From an uncultured Spirochaetaceae bacterium (GTDB lineage Bacteria; Spirochaetota; Spirochaetia; Treponematales; Treponemataceae), in the NCBI GenBank assembly GCA_902778325.1, contig CACYWZ010000012.1, positions 1-49,530 on the forward strand: a stretch of 49,530 nucleotides of DNA, written 5' to 3'. The notes beneath the pieces were generated by a model. That model saw nothing but the letters and a program-made list of their open reading frames with translations. It was not told the origin of the DNA and made no database searches. Within the stretch, counting starts at the first letter, position 1; each line of letters opens with the position of its first letter. Of the stretch, positions 9,106-18,114 are shown piece by piece. Position numbers and translations under genes: made by a program.

Positions 9106-10775
9106 ACATTGAAATCTCTAGACCATTCGCATTCTATGCGCTTCTTATATTGGTTCCGTCCTCGATTTACACGATTTTCAGATATGTCAAACTGCTAAAA
9201 TCACTGAAAAACAATTTCGGAGACGCCCAAAAAGAAGAGATGAAAATCTCGGATATCCAAACACGCTCTTTCAGGCGATTGAGAAGAACGCTCCTTTTGC
9301 GAGAAGCCTTCCGCGCATTTTCGTGGATTTGCCTTTCGCTTGCATTTGCCGGAATCTCGTGGGGAAGCCAGGCCGTTCCAGTGCCAAAAACAGGAGAAGC
9401 AGTCTCGCTCGTCTTCGACATCTCGTACAGCATGCTCGCAAAAGACGCACCAGGCGGAACGACTCGCCTTTGCGCCGCAACCGCATACGCAAACGAGCTC
9501 CTTGAGCGAATGGAGGGAACAAGCGTCAGCGTTGTCCTTGCAAAAGGAGACGGAATACTCGCAGTCCCGCTCACAGAAGACAGCGCAAGCATAAAGCCTT
9601 TGCTGAACACGCTTTCCCCAAAACTGATGAGCGCAGTCGGAACAAGCATCGGAAAGGGCATCGAAGAGGCAATCCGCTCATTCCCGTCGCAGTCTTCAAG
9701 AGAAGCATCAATTTGGGTTTTCACCGACGGCGAAGAAACAGACAGCCGTCTCAGCGCCTCCCTTGCCGAAGCGCTAAAATACGGGATTTCGGTTATCATA
9801 ATCGGGTTCGGAAGCGAGCGCGAAAGCGAAGTGTATGCAGGAGATGAGACGACAATCATAAAAACAGCGCTCAGAGCCGCAAAAATCCGCGACACAATAA
9901 AAACCGTGCAGGCAAAAAAGGGCGGCATAAAAAGAGCGAAAGGAGTAAAAACAGCATCTCTTGATTTTGTTGACGCCTCAGAACTCGGCTCGGCTCTCAA
10001 AATCCTTTCAAGCATTTCAGCGCTCTCGCAAAAAAACGACCGCCAGCACGTTTCTTACGAAGTCCAGCCAATTCAGCGCGAAGGGCTTTTCACCGCTCTT
10101 GCGATTATGTTTTTTCTCTTGTCGTTCATAATCGGAGAGGCTGATTTTTCAATGTTCCGAAAAAAAAGAGCGCTAAAAGCGAGCGCGGCCGTTCTTCTTT
10201 GCGTTTCGCTTTCATCGTGCTCAGCCGCGTTTGAAGAATCAAAGTCAATACTAGAGGGAACGTGGAATTATCACCAGAAAAAATACAGGCAGGCAACAGC
10301 CGATTTCCTTCGTGCCGCCGAAAGCGCAGAAGCATCTCAGAACGATTTTCTTCGTGAATACGCGCTTTACAACCTTGCTTCCACATATCTGATACAAAAC
10401 GAAGCAGAAGCCGCTTCTTCGAAGTTCGTTCTCGTTGCGCCCGACGCTTCCCCGTCAGTCAGGTTTTCAGCGCTTTACAATCTTGGAATAATATCGCACA
10501 GAAAAGGCGATTACACAGCCGCCGCCGACTATTTCAAGCAGTCCCTCTTGATAGACAGCACAAACATAAACGCAAAAATAAATCTTGAACTCTCATTGCA
10601 GCAGCGCGAAGAATCCCAAGCGCGAAACGGAGAACAACAACTGCTCCCAGTCGCACAAAACGAAAGCGCAAGCACCGTTGAGGACGCAGTATTTTCAGTT
10701 ATTCAGGAGAACGATAAAAAACAATGGAAAAATCAAGAAAACCAATCTTCATCCAATTCGGAAAACGACTATTAA
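9102..10775 (+). CDS. batB: BatB-BatC fusion: vWA domain plus TPR
   Basis: A 557-residue fusion. Residues 1 to about 350 are BatB-like: two membrane spans, vWA with intact DISYSM and FTDGEE motifs, and a third span near 345 (ALAIMFFLLSFIIG). Then comes a lipobox-like stretch, SAAVLLCVSLSSCSA (about 370-385), followed by BatC-like TPRs (ALYNLASTYLIQNEAEAA; ALYNLGIISHRKGDYTAAAD) and a Q/N/S-rich tail. The internal lipobox may be the relic signal peptide of a once separate BatC. A GTG frame opens at 9066, but ATG 9102 has an AAAGGAG site. The end overlaps batD by 52 bases. Confidence 0.9.
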   Translation: MNIEISRPFAFYALLILVPSSIYTIFRYVKLLKSLKNNFGDAQKEEMKISDIQTRSFRRLRRTLLLREAFRAFSWICLSLAFAGISWGSQAVPVPKTGEAVSLVFDISYSMLAKDAPGGTTRLCAATAYANELLERMEGTSVSVVLAKGDGILAVPLTEDSASIKPLLNTLSPKLMSAVGTSIGKGIEEAIRSFPSQSSREASIWVFTDGEETDSRLSASLAEALKYGISVIIIGFGSERESEVYAGDETTIIKTALRAAKIRDTIKTVQAKKGGIKRAKGVKTASLDFVDASELGSALKILSSISALSQKNDRQHVSYEVQPIQREGLFTALAIMFFLLSFIIGEADFSMFRKKRALKASAAVLLCVSLSSCSAAFEESKSILEGTWNYHQKKYRQATADFLRAAESAEASQNDFLREYALYNLASTYLIQNEAEAASSKFVLVAPDASPSVRFSALYNLGIISHRKGDYTAAADYFKQSLLIDSTNINAKINLELSLQQREESQARNGEQQLLPVAQNESASTVEDAVFSVIQENDKKQWKNQENQSSSNSENDY

Positions 10776-12091
10776 CACTCGCCTTTCTTGTCATGAGCGC
10801 AAAACTCTTCGCTCTTGAAGTCATTCCGCAAAGCGAAAGCGCAATAGTCGGAAACCAGACAATCTACATTTTGGATTTGCCGGACACAGACCCTTCCTCA
10901 GTAGAGTTCTCAACGCCAGAACTCAGCGAAGAGGCGTCGATTGCGCTTTCCAAAAAAAGCCCGTACTTGTATGAAAACGGCACAACAGGAACAAGAATCG
11001 AGTTTTACGTCTTGTTTTTTCAGGACGGATATTTCCAGCTTCCGAACCTCCAAGTCAGAATCGATGACCTGAAGTATTCGATTCCGTTCCAGCCGCTCCA
11101 AGTTTTCCAAAATCCCGCAACAATCCAGCCGGAGCTTTTCTGCGAGTTCACAAAAGGAGTCGAGGGCGACTTCACAGCGACAGAAGGAAAGGCGATTGAG
11201 TTCACAGTCTTTGCGCGCTTCTTTCATCAAGTCGTATCATACTCATACGACATTCCAGAAAACGCCCTTTTTCGCGAACTCGAAACATTCCCGTCCGTAA
11301 AAGCAAACAGCGCCAGGCGGGAGTTTTCCTCAAACAAAGTCGCCCTCGCCCGCTTTGAGTGGATTCCGCTCGTTTCAGGCGAGACAAAGCTTCCTGCCGT
11401 AAAACTTTCGTTCACAACATACTCAGGCGCAAAAGCAGAACTCTCGCTCGACGCCTCAAAGACAATCTTCGTCAAAAAATCAGAGCAAAAAACCGAGAGC
11501 GCAAGCAAAAAAGAAGAAACAGACAGCCTTTTTGCCTACGCCTTCACGCCGACAGGCGACGAGGACGAAGAAAGCGAAATTGCAGAGCCAGTCAGCACCG
11601 AAATCCGCGTTCTCTCGCGCCTTCGCGACAAAGAAAGGCGAAGCCTTCCGTTCAGCAACACGCGGAACGTCCGACGCCAAGTTGAAAGCGCGATGGGACT
11701 CGTTCCGGGAGAGGACGAGCCATATATCGCAGTCCCGCTCATGCTTTGGATTTTTGCTCTGCTGACGCTTTTTCTCGCAGTCCTCTTCTTGCGCAAAAAA
11801 CGGAACGCGCACGCCTTCTCACTCTTTTTCGCCCTCGTCGCCCTCATCGCGTTCGCAGTCGTCTTCACAGCGCGCCAAATCGTGCCATACGGCGTTTTCA
11901 CAGGCGGCGAAGTCTATCCGATTCCAGAAAAAAGCTCAAAAACGTCGTTCTACATTCACGGCGGAAACCGAGTCCGCATCATGGAGCGCACGCCGGGCTG
12001 GCTTTACATCGCGTTCAACAACGTCGAAGGCTGGGTTCCTGTCGAGATGGTCGAGCCGATAAAATCAACGGTGTTTGAAATCGAAAAATGA
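10724..12091 (+). CDS. batD: BatD-like protein with C-terminal SH3 domain
   Basis: This 455-residue protein has a signal peptide (about 30 residues, ending near LFALE), a long beta-rich periplasmic region typical of BatD, two membrane spans at about 345-395, and a C-terminal bacterial SH3-like domain (GNRVRIMERTPGWLYIAF then GWVPVEMVEPI). SH3 domains normally belong to BatE, so this looks like a BatD-BatE fusion lacking the BatE TPR part. The start lies 52 bases inside the previous gene with AGGAGA 13 bases upstream. It closes the Bat operon; array C follows. Confidence 0.85.
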   Translation: MEKSRKPIFIQFGKRLLTLAFLVMSAKLFALEVIPQSESAIVGNQTIYILDLPDTDPSSVEFSTPELSEEASIALSKKSPYLYENGTTGTRIEFYVLFFQDGYFQLPNLQVRIDDLKYSIPFQPLQVFQNPATIQPELFCEFTKGVEGDFTATEGKAIEFTVFARFFHQVVSYSYDIPENALFRELETFPSVKANSARREFSSNKVALARFEWIPLVSGETKLPAVKLSFTTYSGAKAELSLDASKTIFVKKSEQKTESASKKEETDSLFAYAFTPTGDEDEESEIAEPVSTEIRVLSRLRDKERRSLPFSNTRNVRRQVESAMGLVPGEDEPYIAVPLMLWIFALLTLFLAVLFLRKKRNAHAFSLFFALVALIAFAVVFTARQIVPYGVFTGGEVYPIPEKSSKTSFYIHGGNRVRIMERTPGWLYIAFNNVEGWVPVEMVEPIKSTVFEIEK

Positions 12092-12141
12092 CCGTTTTCC
12101 ACTCTTTCTTAAATAGGACTGAAAGAAAACAGTTATTTTTT

Positions 12142-12285
12142 GCTTTTTCTACGTAGAATTGACGGATTTTGACTGATTTTGCTCATTTCGTACGTAGAAA
12201 TGACGGACTTTGACTGATTTTGCTCATTTCTACGTAGAAATAACTGACTTCGCCTGTTTTCTGCCAATTCTACGCGAAAATGGGG
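12142..12285. repeat. Array C: 40-41-bp palindromic tandem repeat
   Basis: TACGTAGAA-type words start at 12150, 12191, 12231 and 12271, steps of 41, 40 and 40 bp. The best palindrome is ATTTCTACGTAGAAAT, a perfect 16-mer; the fourth copy is degraded (TACGCGAAAA). It fills most of the gap between batD and the Smr gene (12092-12402). Between 12092 and 12141 a weak ACTG/CAGT stem followed by Ts might end the Bat operon. Confidence 0.85.
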
Positions 12286-12402
12286 AAAAAACAAGAAAAG
12301 TCGCTCTATTCTATTTTGAGACGGCAAGAGAAAAAGGCGATGAAGAAAAACCTTGTTGAAAAACAAAGGCATTTCTGCAATAATTGCGCTTTGGAGGGAC
12401 AA

Positions 12403-12975
12403 ATGGACTTTGCTAGTATTTTGAACCAATGGGACGACATGGAGAGAGCCGAAGCGAACAAGGGGCGGGCAAAAAAAGGAGACCCGCAGGTTTCGCACAA
12501 GAAGGCGAACGCTCCGACGAAGGAAGAAAAGGAGCTTTTGAGGCAGGGCTATTCTCTTGAGAGGGAGATGAAAAAAGATGCCGAAAAAAAGATAAATCCG
12601 ATGGAAGCATGGCTGAGGCAGCACGACACGGTTGACAAGGACGCGCTTGCCGATGAATATTCCGAGAGCATGAAGATGAGAAGCCGCACTTATATCCGCG
12701 AGATGCAGGTTGAGGCGCGGATTGACTTGCACGGGCTTTCACGCGATGAGGCTTGGGCGCGTCTCAACGCTTTCGTGGGCGACTGTCAGGCGCGCGGGCT
12801 TCGAAAAATCCTCATCATTCACGGAAAAGGCTCGCATTCGCGCGGCTCTGACCCTGTTTTGGGCCCGATGGTGAAATCTTTTATCGAGCAGGACGCGCGG
12901 CTCGGCTCTTCGGGACACCCCGACAGATACATGGGCGGAACGGGCGCGACTTGGGTCATGATTCGCGAGAAATAA
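12403..12975 (+). CDS. Smr-domain protein (MutS2/SmrA type)
   Basis: A 190-residue protein with a charged N-terminal half and a C-terminal Smr domain: IDLHGLSRDEA (LDLHG motif), the HGKG motif in ILIIHGKGSHSRG, and a closing GGTGATWVMIR. Smr domains are nucleases or nucleic-acid binders; stand-alone members have been tied to DNA repair or, more recently, stalled-ribosome rescue. The frame is open from 12280, but ATG 12403 has an excellent GGAGGG site four bases away and begins MDFASILNQWDDME, so I use it. Confidence 0.88.
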   Translation: MDFASILNQWDDMERAEANKGRAKKGDPQVSHKKANAPTKEEKELLRQGYSLEREMKKDAEKKINPMEAWLRQHDTVDKDALADEYSESMKMRSRTYIREMQVEARIDLHGLSRDEAWARLNAFVGDCQARGLRKILIIHGKGSHSRGSDPVLGPMVKSFIEQDARLGSSGHPDRYMGGTGATWVMIREK

Positions 12976-13080
12976 ACAAAAAATATTTGCTTTTTGTGTG
13001 CGATTGCAATATTTTAAAGATGTCGCTGTAACATTTTTTTTGGGAATGAATTTTCTTTTTGATTGAAAAGGAGAATAGAT

Positions 13081-13668
13081 TTGGAATCTACGAATTATTA
13101 CGAAATTTTGGGCGTGTCAAAAGACGCAACGCAGGACGAAATCAAAAAAGCATACAGAACTCAGGCGTTCAAGTATCACCCTGACAGAAATGCTGGAAAC
13201 GCCGAAGCTGAAGATATGTTCAAGAAGATAAATGCCGCCTACTCTGTTTTGAGCGACGAGGCAAAGCGCGCAGAATACGACCGCTACGGCTCTGATTATG
13301 ATTCTTCTTATCGCGCACGGCAAAGCGCTTATGATTGGGCTTCTCAGTCAGGCGAGGATTATTCTGACCCGTTCGCGCAGTGGGCAAGAAGCGAGGGCAG
13401 CACAAGATACAACTCTTCAAACGGCTATCATTATTACACTTGGAATCCGCATTTTTCGGGCGCAAAGCCGTCTAAATCAGGCTCTGTTCTTTCGATTCTG
13501 CTTTATTTTTTGATGACGATTATGGGCTTGAATCTCATTTGGCTTTTCCCAATTGGTCTTCTTATGATTATTGGCGGTATTAGCGGAATATCACGCTCAT
13601 TCAAGTCGCTGTTCTCGCGCTCAAGCAACACGAGCAGCAATTCTTCAACGACTTGGTTCTTCTGGTAA
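13081..13668 (+). CDS. J-domain protein with C-terminal membrane anchor
   Basis: DnaJ-like co-chaperone of 195 residues. The J domain occupies about residues 4-70 ([15 protein letters not shown] tripeptide in KYHPDRN, EYDRYG). A Ser/Tyr-rich linker follows, then hydrophobic spans at about 135-170 ([30 protein letters not shown]) and a Ser-rich tail. It lacks the G/F, zinc and substrate domains of DnaJ, so it probably recruits Hsp70 to the membrane. The start is TTG at 13081, seven bases after AAGGAG; no ATG fits. Confidence 0.85.
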   Translation: MESTNYYEILGVSKDATQDEIKKAYRTQAFKYHPDRNAGNAEAEDMFKKINAAYSVLSDEAKRAEYDRYGSDYDSSYRARQSAYDWASQSGEDYSDPFAQWARSEGSTRYNSSNGYHYYTWNPHFSGAKPSKSGSVLSILLYFLMTIMGLNLIWLFPIGLLMIIGGISGISRSFKSLFSRSSNTSSNSSTTWFFW

Positions 13669-13700
13669 AAGCACAAAAGTTTATGAAGGCAAAAAAAAGA

Positions 13701-13740
13701 AACCCGTTTTTAAGCAGTTCTGCGGCGGGTTCTTTTTTTT
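13701..13740. terminator. Bidirectional intrinsic terminator
   Basis: The stem AACCCG (13701-13706) pairs with CGGGTT (13726-13731), with an inner GCAG/CTGC pair. A T-run follows on the plus strand and an A-run precedes it at 13691-13698. It can stop transcripts of the J-protein gene and of the convergent infA. Confidence 0.88.
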
Positions 13741-13770
13741 GGGATTTTGATAAAAATAGGCGGGGCTTGT

Positions 13771-13989
13771 TTATCGCTCGCGGAAAATGATTCGTCCGCG
13801 GTTCAAATCATACGGAGACAAAGCAACTTTTACGCTGTCGCCCGGGACAATTTTGATATAATGCTTTCGCATTTTTCCAGAAAGCTGAGCCAAAATAACA
13901 TGCTTATTTTGCAACTCAACACGGAACATTGTATTAGGCAATGCCTCTTTTACAACGCCCTCGACCTCAATCGCTTCTTCCTTAGCCAC
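13771..13989 (-). CDS. infA: Translation initiation factor IF-1
   Basis: A 72-residue S1/OB-fold protein that binds the ribosomal A site during initiation. Sequence is canonical: [19 protein letters not shown], then [18 protein letters not shown] and [10 protein letters not shown]. It begins with GTG, not ATG, after a strong TTGGAGG site five bases away. It is divergent from the DksA/TraR gene (about 100 bases between starts) and convergent with the J-protein gene. The usual ribosomal-protein neighbours of infA are absent. Confidence 0.97.
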   Translation of the reverse strand: MAKEEAIEVEGVVKEALPNTMFRVELQNKHVILAQLSGKMRKHYIKIVPGDSVKVALSPYDLNRGRIIFRER

Positions 13990-14089
13990 GATTCCTCCAA
14001 TAAAAAAACAAATTCAATAAAAAAGTCGTCGTCTTTTGACGATATTAGTATGAATAAAACTTACGATATTGTCAACGGGAGTTTAATTG

Positions 14090-14446
14090 ATGACTAAAGA
14101 ATTTATCGAACAGCAAAAACAAAAACTTATTGAGCAGCGCAGTATGCTCTTGGCTTCTCTTTCTGCTCAAAGTGAAGATATGAGAAAACTGACTGGTACT
14201 GCTGAATCTGGCGACGAGGTGGATATTGCTTCAGACGCAATTGACCGCACACTGCTCGATTCTATCGGTCAGCAGGACGCTTTGCGCCTGACTCTCATCA
14301 ACAATGCGCTCGAAAGCATTGACCGCGGTACTTATGGAAAATGCTTGATGTGCGGAAAAGATATTCCAGAAGCACGTCTTGAGTCTATTCCTTACGCTGA
14401 CCTTTGCATTGAATGTAAGGCAAAAGAAGAGAGACGAAACCGCTAG
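14090..14446 (+). CDS. DksA/TraR-type zinc-finger transcription regulator
   Basis: A 118-residue protein with a helical N-terminal half (coiled-coil likely) and a four-Cys zinc finger of pattern CxxC-x17-CxxC (CLMCGKDIPEA ... DLCIEC). Family members bind the RNA polymerase secondary channel and mediate ppGpp-dependent control. The coiled-coil tip residues of true DksA cannot be confirmed by eye. A TTG lies just ahead at 14087, but ATG 14090 sits eight bases from GGGAG. Its stop overlaps the stop of the convergent PHP gene within a CTAG word. Confidence 0.9.
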   Translation: MTKEFIEQQKQKLIEQRSMLLASLSAQSEDMRKLTGTAESGDEVDIASDAIDRTLLDSIGQQDALRLTLINNALESIDRGTYGKCLMCGKDIPEARLESIPYADLCIECKAKEERRNR

Positions 14447-15285
14447 TTGATTTTTTGAAACTTTATCGCGTTGGGTTCAAGGTAAGCAATTTCCGTGTAT
14501 CCAGCGCGTTTTATATAGGAAAGCGCATCTGCATAGCCAAAATCAAGGTTTGAGGCATTATGTGCGTCTGCGCTATACGTTACAGGCACATTCATCTCGC
14601 TCAAAAGTGAGAGAAAATATGGCGACGGATAAGGTGAGTCCATATAACCGCGAGCCATTCCTCCAATATTCACTTCTGCTATGACGCCAGCTTTTTTTAT
14701 TGCTTTTGCAGTCAAGAAAAGCTCTTCTTTGTATTCAGTCGAATCTTCATCAAAAAGTTCAAGCGCTTTATTAGGCTTTCGGATAAGGTCTGCATGTGCG
14801 ATTATATCAAAATCACCTTTCTCAAGCATTTTGCGCTCGGCTTCAAAATATGAGTGAACGAGTTCGCGCTTATTTGAGCCAAAAACAGTTTCAAGCCCTT
14901 TTTTCACATTCTCGACTGCATCATCAACAGCAAAGCAGCCGTTTTCGTTCATCACAAAATGAACCGCACCTATCAAATAATCAGGGCTAAATGGCGCATA
15001 ATCGTCTTTTTTGCTCGGTTTGCACAAGCCACAAATATAATCCGCCTCAAAACCAAGCATTATCTTGATTTTGTCCGCATAAGCGCTTTGCAATCTGCGA
15101 ATTTCTTCGACATACGCACTGTGATTTCGTGCAGGCAAATGCCAGCAATCAGAGAAATTGCACATGCTGTGAGATGAGAAGCCAAGTATCGAAAAATCTT
15201 TTTCGATTGCGCTTAAAACCATCTCTTCAGCCGTGTTTTTTCCATCGCAAAAAATTGAATGTGTGTGATAATTTGTTTTAATCAT
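14443..15285 (-). CDS. PHP-family phosphoesterase, histidinol-phosphatase-like
   Basis: This 280-residue protein matches the HisK/HisJ-type PHP fold: N-terminal YHTHSIFCDGKNTAEEM with the metal-binding HxH, SSHS, an FEADY block, HADLIRKP and C-terminal SADAHN. In histidine synthesis it would dephosphorylate L-histidinol phosphate, but no other his gene is nearby, and PHP proteins have many substrates. It overlaps the upstream histidine kinase gene by eight bases, so it may belong to that signalling operon. Its stop overlaps that of the convergent DksA-like gene. Confidence 0.85.
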   Translation of the reverse strand: MIKTNYHTHSIFCDGKNTAEEMVLSAIEKDFSILGFSSHSMCNFSDCWHLPARNHSAYVEEIRRLQSAYADKIKIMLGFEADYICGLCKPSKKDDYAPFSPDYLIGAVHFVMNENGCFAVDDAVENVKKGLETVFGSNKRELVHSYFEAERKMLEKGDFDIIAHADLIRKPNKALELFDEDSTEYKEELFLTAKAIKKAGVIAEVNIGGMARGYMDSPYPSPYFLSLLSEMNVPVTYSADAHNASNLDFGYADALSYIKRAGYTEIAYLEPNAIKFQKIN

Positions 15286-16891
15286 AAATCATTCCGCCTC
15301 CAGCAGAACGAACCTCGTCGAGAACCGTTATCCATTTTTCAAGAAGTTCACGCACTCGGTTTTTGCTGAACGGTTTTACAAGAACATCGTCCATTCCTAT
15401 TTTCTTGTAGTTTTCAAAATCCGCAGTATCAGAGTTTGCAGTGCAAGCAATTATAATCCCACGCCAACCATTTCCGCGAAGTTCTTTCGCAGCGTCAGCG
15501 CCGTCTTTTTCGGGCATTTGAATATCCATAAAAATGATTTTTATATCAGGATTGTCTGTTGCAGTTTGAACCGCTTTTACACCATCTTCTGCCAAAAATG
15601 TTTCTGCACCAAATTTCTTCAAAAAGGCGTCCAAAATCTTTCTGTTCACAGGATGGTCTTCGGCGATTAGGATTTTCAAACCAGAAGCAAGAGATTCATC
15701 GCTTGAAACAATCGGAGAAATTGGCTCTACAGGCAAAAGGTCAAGAGGCTCCAAAAGCGAATCAACTATCTTTCGCCCAAGGTCTTCCCGCTTTACAGGC
15801 TTTCGGATATAGTCATTGAACCATCCCAGCGATTTCATCTTTGCATCGCGGCTCAACTGACCTTCTGGAAGCATAAGATAAAGCGCAGAGCCGTTTATCT
15901 TAGTGTCGTGATTTATAATTGCTGCAAGACGCCAACCGTCCATGACAGGCATCAGCAAATCAATTAAAACAACATCGAACACACGATTTTCAGCCACTCT
16001 AGAGCGCATAAGTTCAAGAGCCTTTTCACCAGAATACGCCATTTCGATTTCGCAATTTCCGAACGACAAGAGCTTTTTTGCAATGCTTGACGCAGAAAGG
16101 GCGCTGTCATCAACAATAAGAATACGCTTGTTCTCTGGAATACGCCGCTTTTCAGAATAAAACGAAGACGCGCCTGCAAAATAATACGGAAGCAAGAAAT
16201 GGAAATCAGAACCAACTCCACCATTTTCGCCGTTTTCTTTCACTTCTATGTAGCCACTCATCGCTTCAACAAGGCTTTTGCAAATTGAAAGCCCTAATCC
16301 TGTGCCACCGTATTTTCTTGAAATAGATGCGTCAACTTGATAGTAATCAGTGAAAATTGACTCGCGTTTGTCAGGAGCAACACCAATTCCTGAATCGCAA
16401 ACATGAAAATCAAGGAACTCAGCGCCAGTTTTTTCGTCTTTCGTCATTTTCAAAGACGCTTTCACATAGCCCTCTTGAGTGAACTTCACTGCGTTTTTCA
16501 AAAGATTAAGCAAAATCTGTTGAACGCGAACAGGGTCTCCCAAAACAAACTCAGGAACACCAAAGGCGATGTCAGTTACAAGCTCTAACGATTTTGAAGC
16601 AGCGTCAATGCTCACCAAATCGGCAGTTTGCTCCGTGAGTTCGGCAGGGTCAAAAGGGATTTTCTCAAGTTTGAACTCAGAAGAGCGGATTTTTGAAAAA
16701 TCAAGAACATCATTAGCAAGCGACAAAAGAACATTCGCACTGAATTTTATCTGATGAAGATATTCATTTTGCTCTTGCGTCAACTGTGTTTCAAGAAGAA
16801 GCTCCGAAGCGCCAATTATCGTTTGAATTGGCGTTCGGATTTCGTGAAGAGTATTTGCAAGGAAACGGCTTCCAGGTTCGTTTTCGCTCAT
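15278..16891 (-). CDS. Soluble hybrid histidine kinase with two receiver domains
   Basis: This 537-residue protein starts almost at the phosphoacceptor helix: H16 in LHEIRTPIQTIIG, so there is no sensor or membrane segment of its own. The kinase domain has the N box (NLLKNAVKF, N133), DSGIG and GGTGLGLSI. Receiver 1 (about 256-380) has acceptor D311 in LIDLLMP; receiver 2 (about 406-525) has D456 in FMDIQMP and KPF. It must take its input from a partner, most likely the response regulator encoded three bases upstream (16895-18049). Confidence 0.93.
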   Translation of the reverse strand: MSENEPGSRFLANTLHEIRTPIQTIIGASELLLETQLTQEQNEYLHQIKFSANVLLSLANDVLDFSKIRSSEFKLEKIPFDPAELTEQTADLVSIDAASKSLELVTDIAFGVPEFVLGDPVRVQQILLNLLKNAVKFTQEGYVKASLKMTKDEKTGAEFLDFHVCDSGIGVAPDKRESIFTDYYQVDASISRKYGGTGLGLSICKSLVEAMSGYIEVKENGENGGVGSDFHFLLPYYFAGASSFYSEKRRIPENKRILIVDDSALSASSIAKKLLSFGNCEIEMAYSGEKALELMRSRVAENRVFDVVLIDLLMPVMDGWRLAAIINHDTKINGSALYLMLPEGQLSRDAKMKSLGWFNDYIRKPVKREDLGRKIVDSLLEPLDLLPVEPISPIVSSDESLASGLKILIAEDHPVNRKILDAFLKKFGAETFLAEDGVKAVQTATDNPDIKIIFMDIQMPEKDGADAAKELRGNGWRGIIIACTANSDTADFENYKKIGMDDVLVKPFSKNRVRELLEKWITVLDEVRSAGGGMIYD

Positions 16892-16894
16892 ATT

Positions 16895-18049
16895 TTAGTT
16901 TGCGCTCGGATGGAGCAATTCCATTGCCTTGTTTACGATTACAGCAGGTTTTTGAGGCTTCACAAGATAACTTCCAGCGCCCATCGAAAGCGCCGAAACA
17001 ACAGATTCCTTTTGAACAACTTGCGAATAAATTATGACAGGCGTTGTCGAGTTTCCCTCGCAGTCTTCGCGAAGATGCTTCAAAGCCTCAAAACCAGTCA
17101 TTCCTGGCATAAGAATATCAAGAATCACCAAATCAAAAGGCTTCGTTTTTGCGCTCTTCAAGAACGATTCGCCGTTTTCAAAAGTTATACATTCAGCATT
17201 TATTGCAACAAAAGTCGCATAAAGCAATTTTCTTACAAGCGGGTCATCATCAACAACAGCAATACGAAGAACGCTTCCCGTAGAATTGTCGTCTGCGTTT
17301 TCAGAATAGAATTGCGTGTGAACAGAGCCTTCCTCAGAATTGTCAGCAGTAAGGATTTTCGCTGAAATCAAATCAGTAACGCTTTCAGAAGAAGATTCCT
17401 CAACAAGCGATGGCGCAATCTTTGACAAATCCTTGCATACCTCAAAATCAGAATATTGCTTGTGACCGCGGATAAGAGATTTTACGAACGGGTCAAACGA
17501 AAGTATTTTCACACCGCGCTTGTCGATTCGAGGCTCACTGATAATCGCGTCAAAAACGATTTCAAGATTAACGCCATCAACAAAAGAGAACTCCACATCA
17601 GAGAACATCACAATGACTTTCGGGCGCATAAGATTATTCTTCGTGATAATCTCTGCAATTTTGTATTTCAAAAGCGAAAGTTTTTCACGATTCAACCCCT
17701 GCGCAATCTCAATAAATATGATATTATTATTAACGTGAACATCGACAATTGAATGAGTATCATCAAGAGTGAACTCTGCTTTCAAAATTTTGCCAATTGT
17801 TTCAAAGAAAATATCGAACTTTATTGGCTTTGTAAAATATTTGATAACACCGTATTCCGTGAGAGCGCGAACCTTTTCACGCTGAATCTCAGGGCCTGCG
17901 ATAATCACAAGGTCTGGAAGACTCGATACAAGTTTTGGGAAAGCATCGCGACGCTCTGCGGTTTCAACTTCGATGCCTTCGGACTTCAATTTGTCGCGGA
18001 GGAACTCATGAAAAAGCGGGGACGCATTTATAATTAGGACTTGTTTCAT
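16895..18049 (-). CDS. Response regulator with pseudo-receiver and true receiver domains
   Basis: A 384-residue protein. Residues 1-90 resemble a receiver (IINASPLFHEFL; TKP at 73-75), but the phosphoacceptor position in LVIIAGPE is Ala51, so it cannot be phosphorylated there. Residues about 100-215 look STAS-like (alternating strands and helices around FIEIAQGLNREKLSLLKYKI), which is tentative. Residues 260-384 are a complete receiver with VVDDD and D311 in VILDILMPG. No DNA-binding domain. It heads the operon with the sensorless kinase. A TTGAAA-17-TAATAT promoter ends seven bases before ATG, with no ribosome site. Confidence 0.88.
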   Translation of the reverse strand: MKQVLIINASPLFHEFLRDKLKSEGIEVETAERRDAFPKLVSSLPDLVIIAGPEIQREKVRALTEYGVIKYFTKPIKFDIFFETIGKILKAEFTLDDTHSIVDVHVNNNIIFIEIAQGLNREKLSLLKYKIAEIITKNNLMRPKVIVMFSDVEFSFVDGVNLEIVFDAIISEPRIDKRGVKILSFDPFVKSLIRGHKQYSDFEVCKDLSKIAPSLVEESSSESVTDLISAKILTADNSEEGSVHTQFYSENADDNSTGSVLRIAVVDDDPLVRKLLYATFVAINAECITFENGESFLKSAKTKPFDLVILDILMPGMTGFEALKHLREDCEGNSTTPVIIYSQVVQKESVVSALSMGAGSYLVKPQKPAVIVNKAMELLHPSAN

Positions 18050-18056
18050 AAGATAA

Positions 18057-18085
18057 ATATTAGCCTAAAGACGCCAGATTTTCAA
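18057..18085 (-). promoter_or_regulatory. Leaderless promoter of the response-regulator operon
   Basis: On the minus strand, TTGAAA (18080-18085), a 17-base spacer and TAATAT (18057-18062) form a good sigma-70-type promoter. Only seven bases separate the -10 box from the ATG at 18049, so transcription should start at or next to the initiation codon. No Shine-Dalgarno sequence is present. Confidence 0.7.
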
Positions 18086-18114
18086 GGAAAACAATTTTTT
18101 AAGGAGTTTTTTTT

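Noticed and set aside
9167-10015. 282-residue minus-strand frame inside the BatB region
   Set aside because: Antisense of an intact vWA domain, no family resemblance.
12133-12732. 199-residue minus-strand frame over array C and the Smr gene
   Set aside because: No ribosome site or domain; Smr motifs on the other strand are clear.
14036-14090. Promoter for the DksA/TraR-like gene (TTGACG near 14036)
   Set aside because: No -10 box at acceptable spacing; TACGAT is about 20 bases away. Left uncalled.
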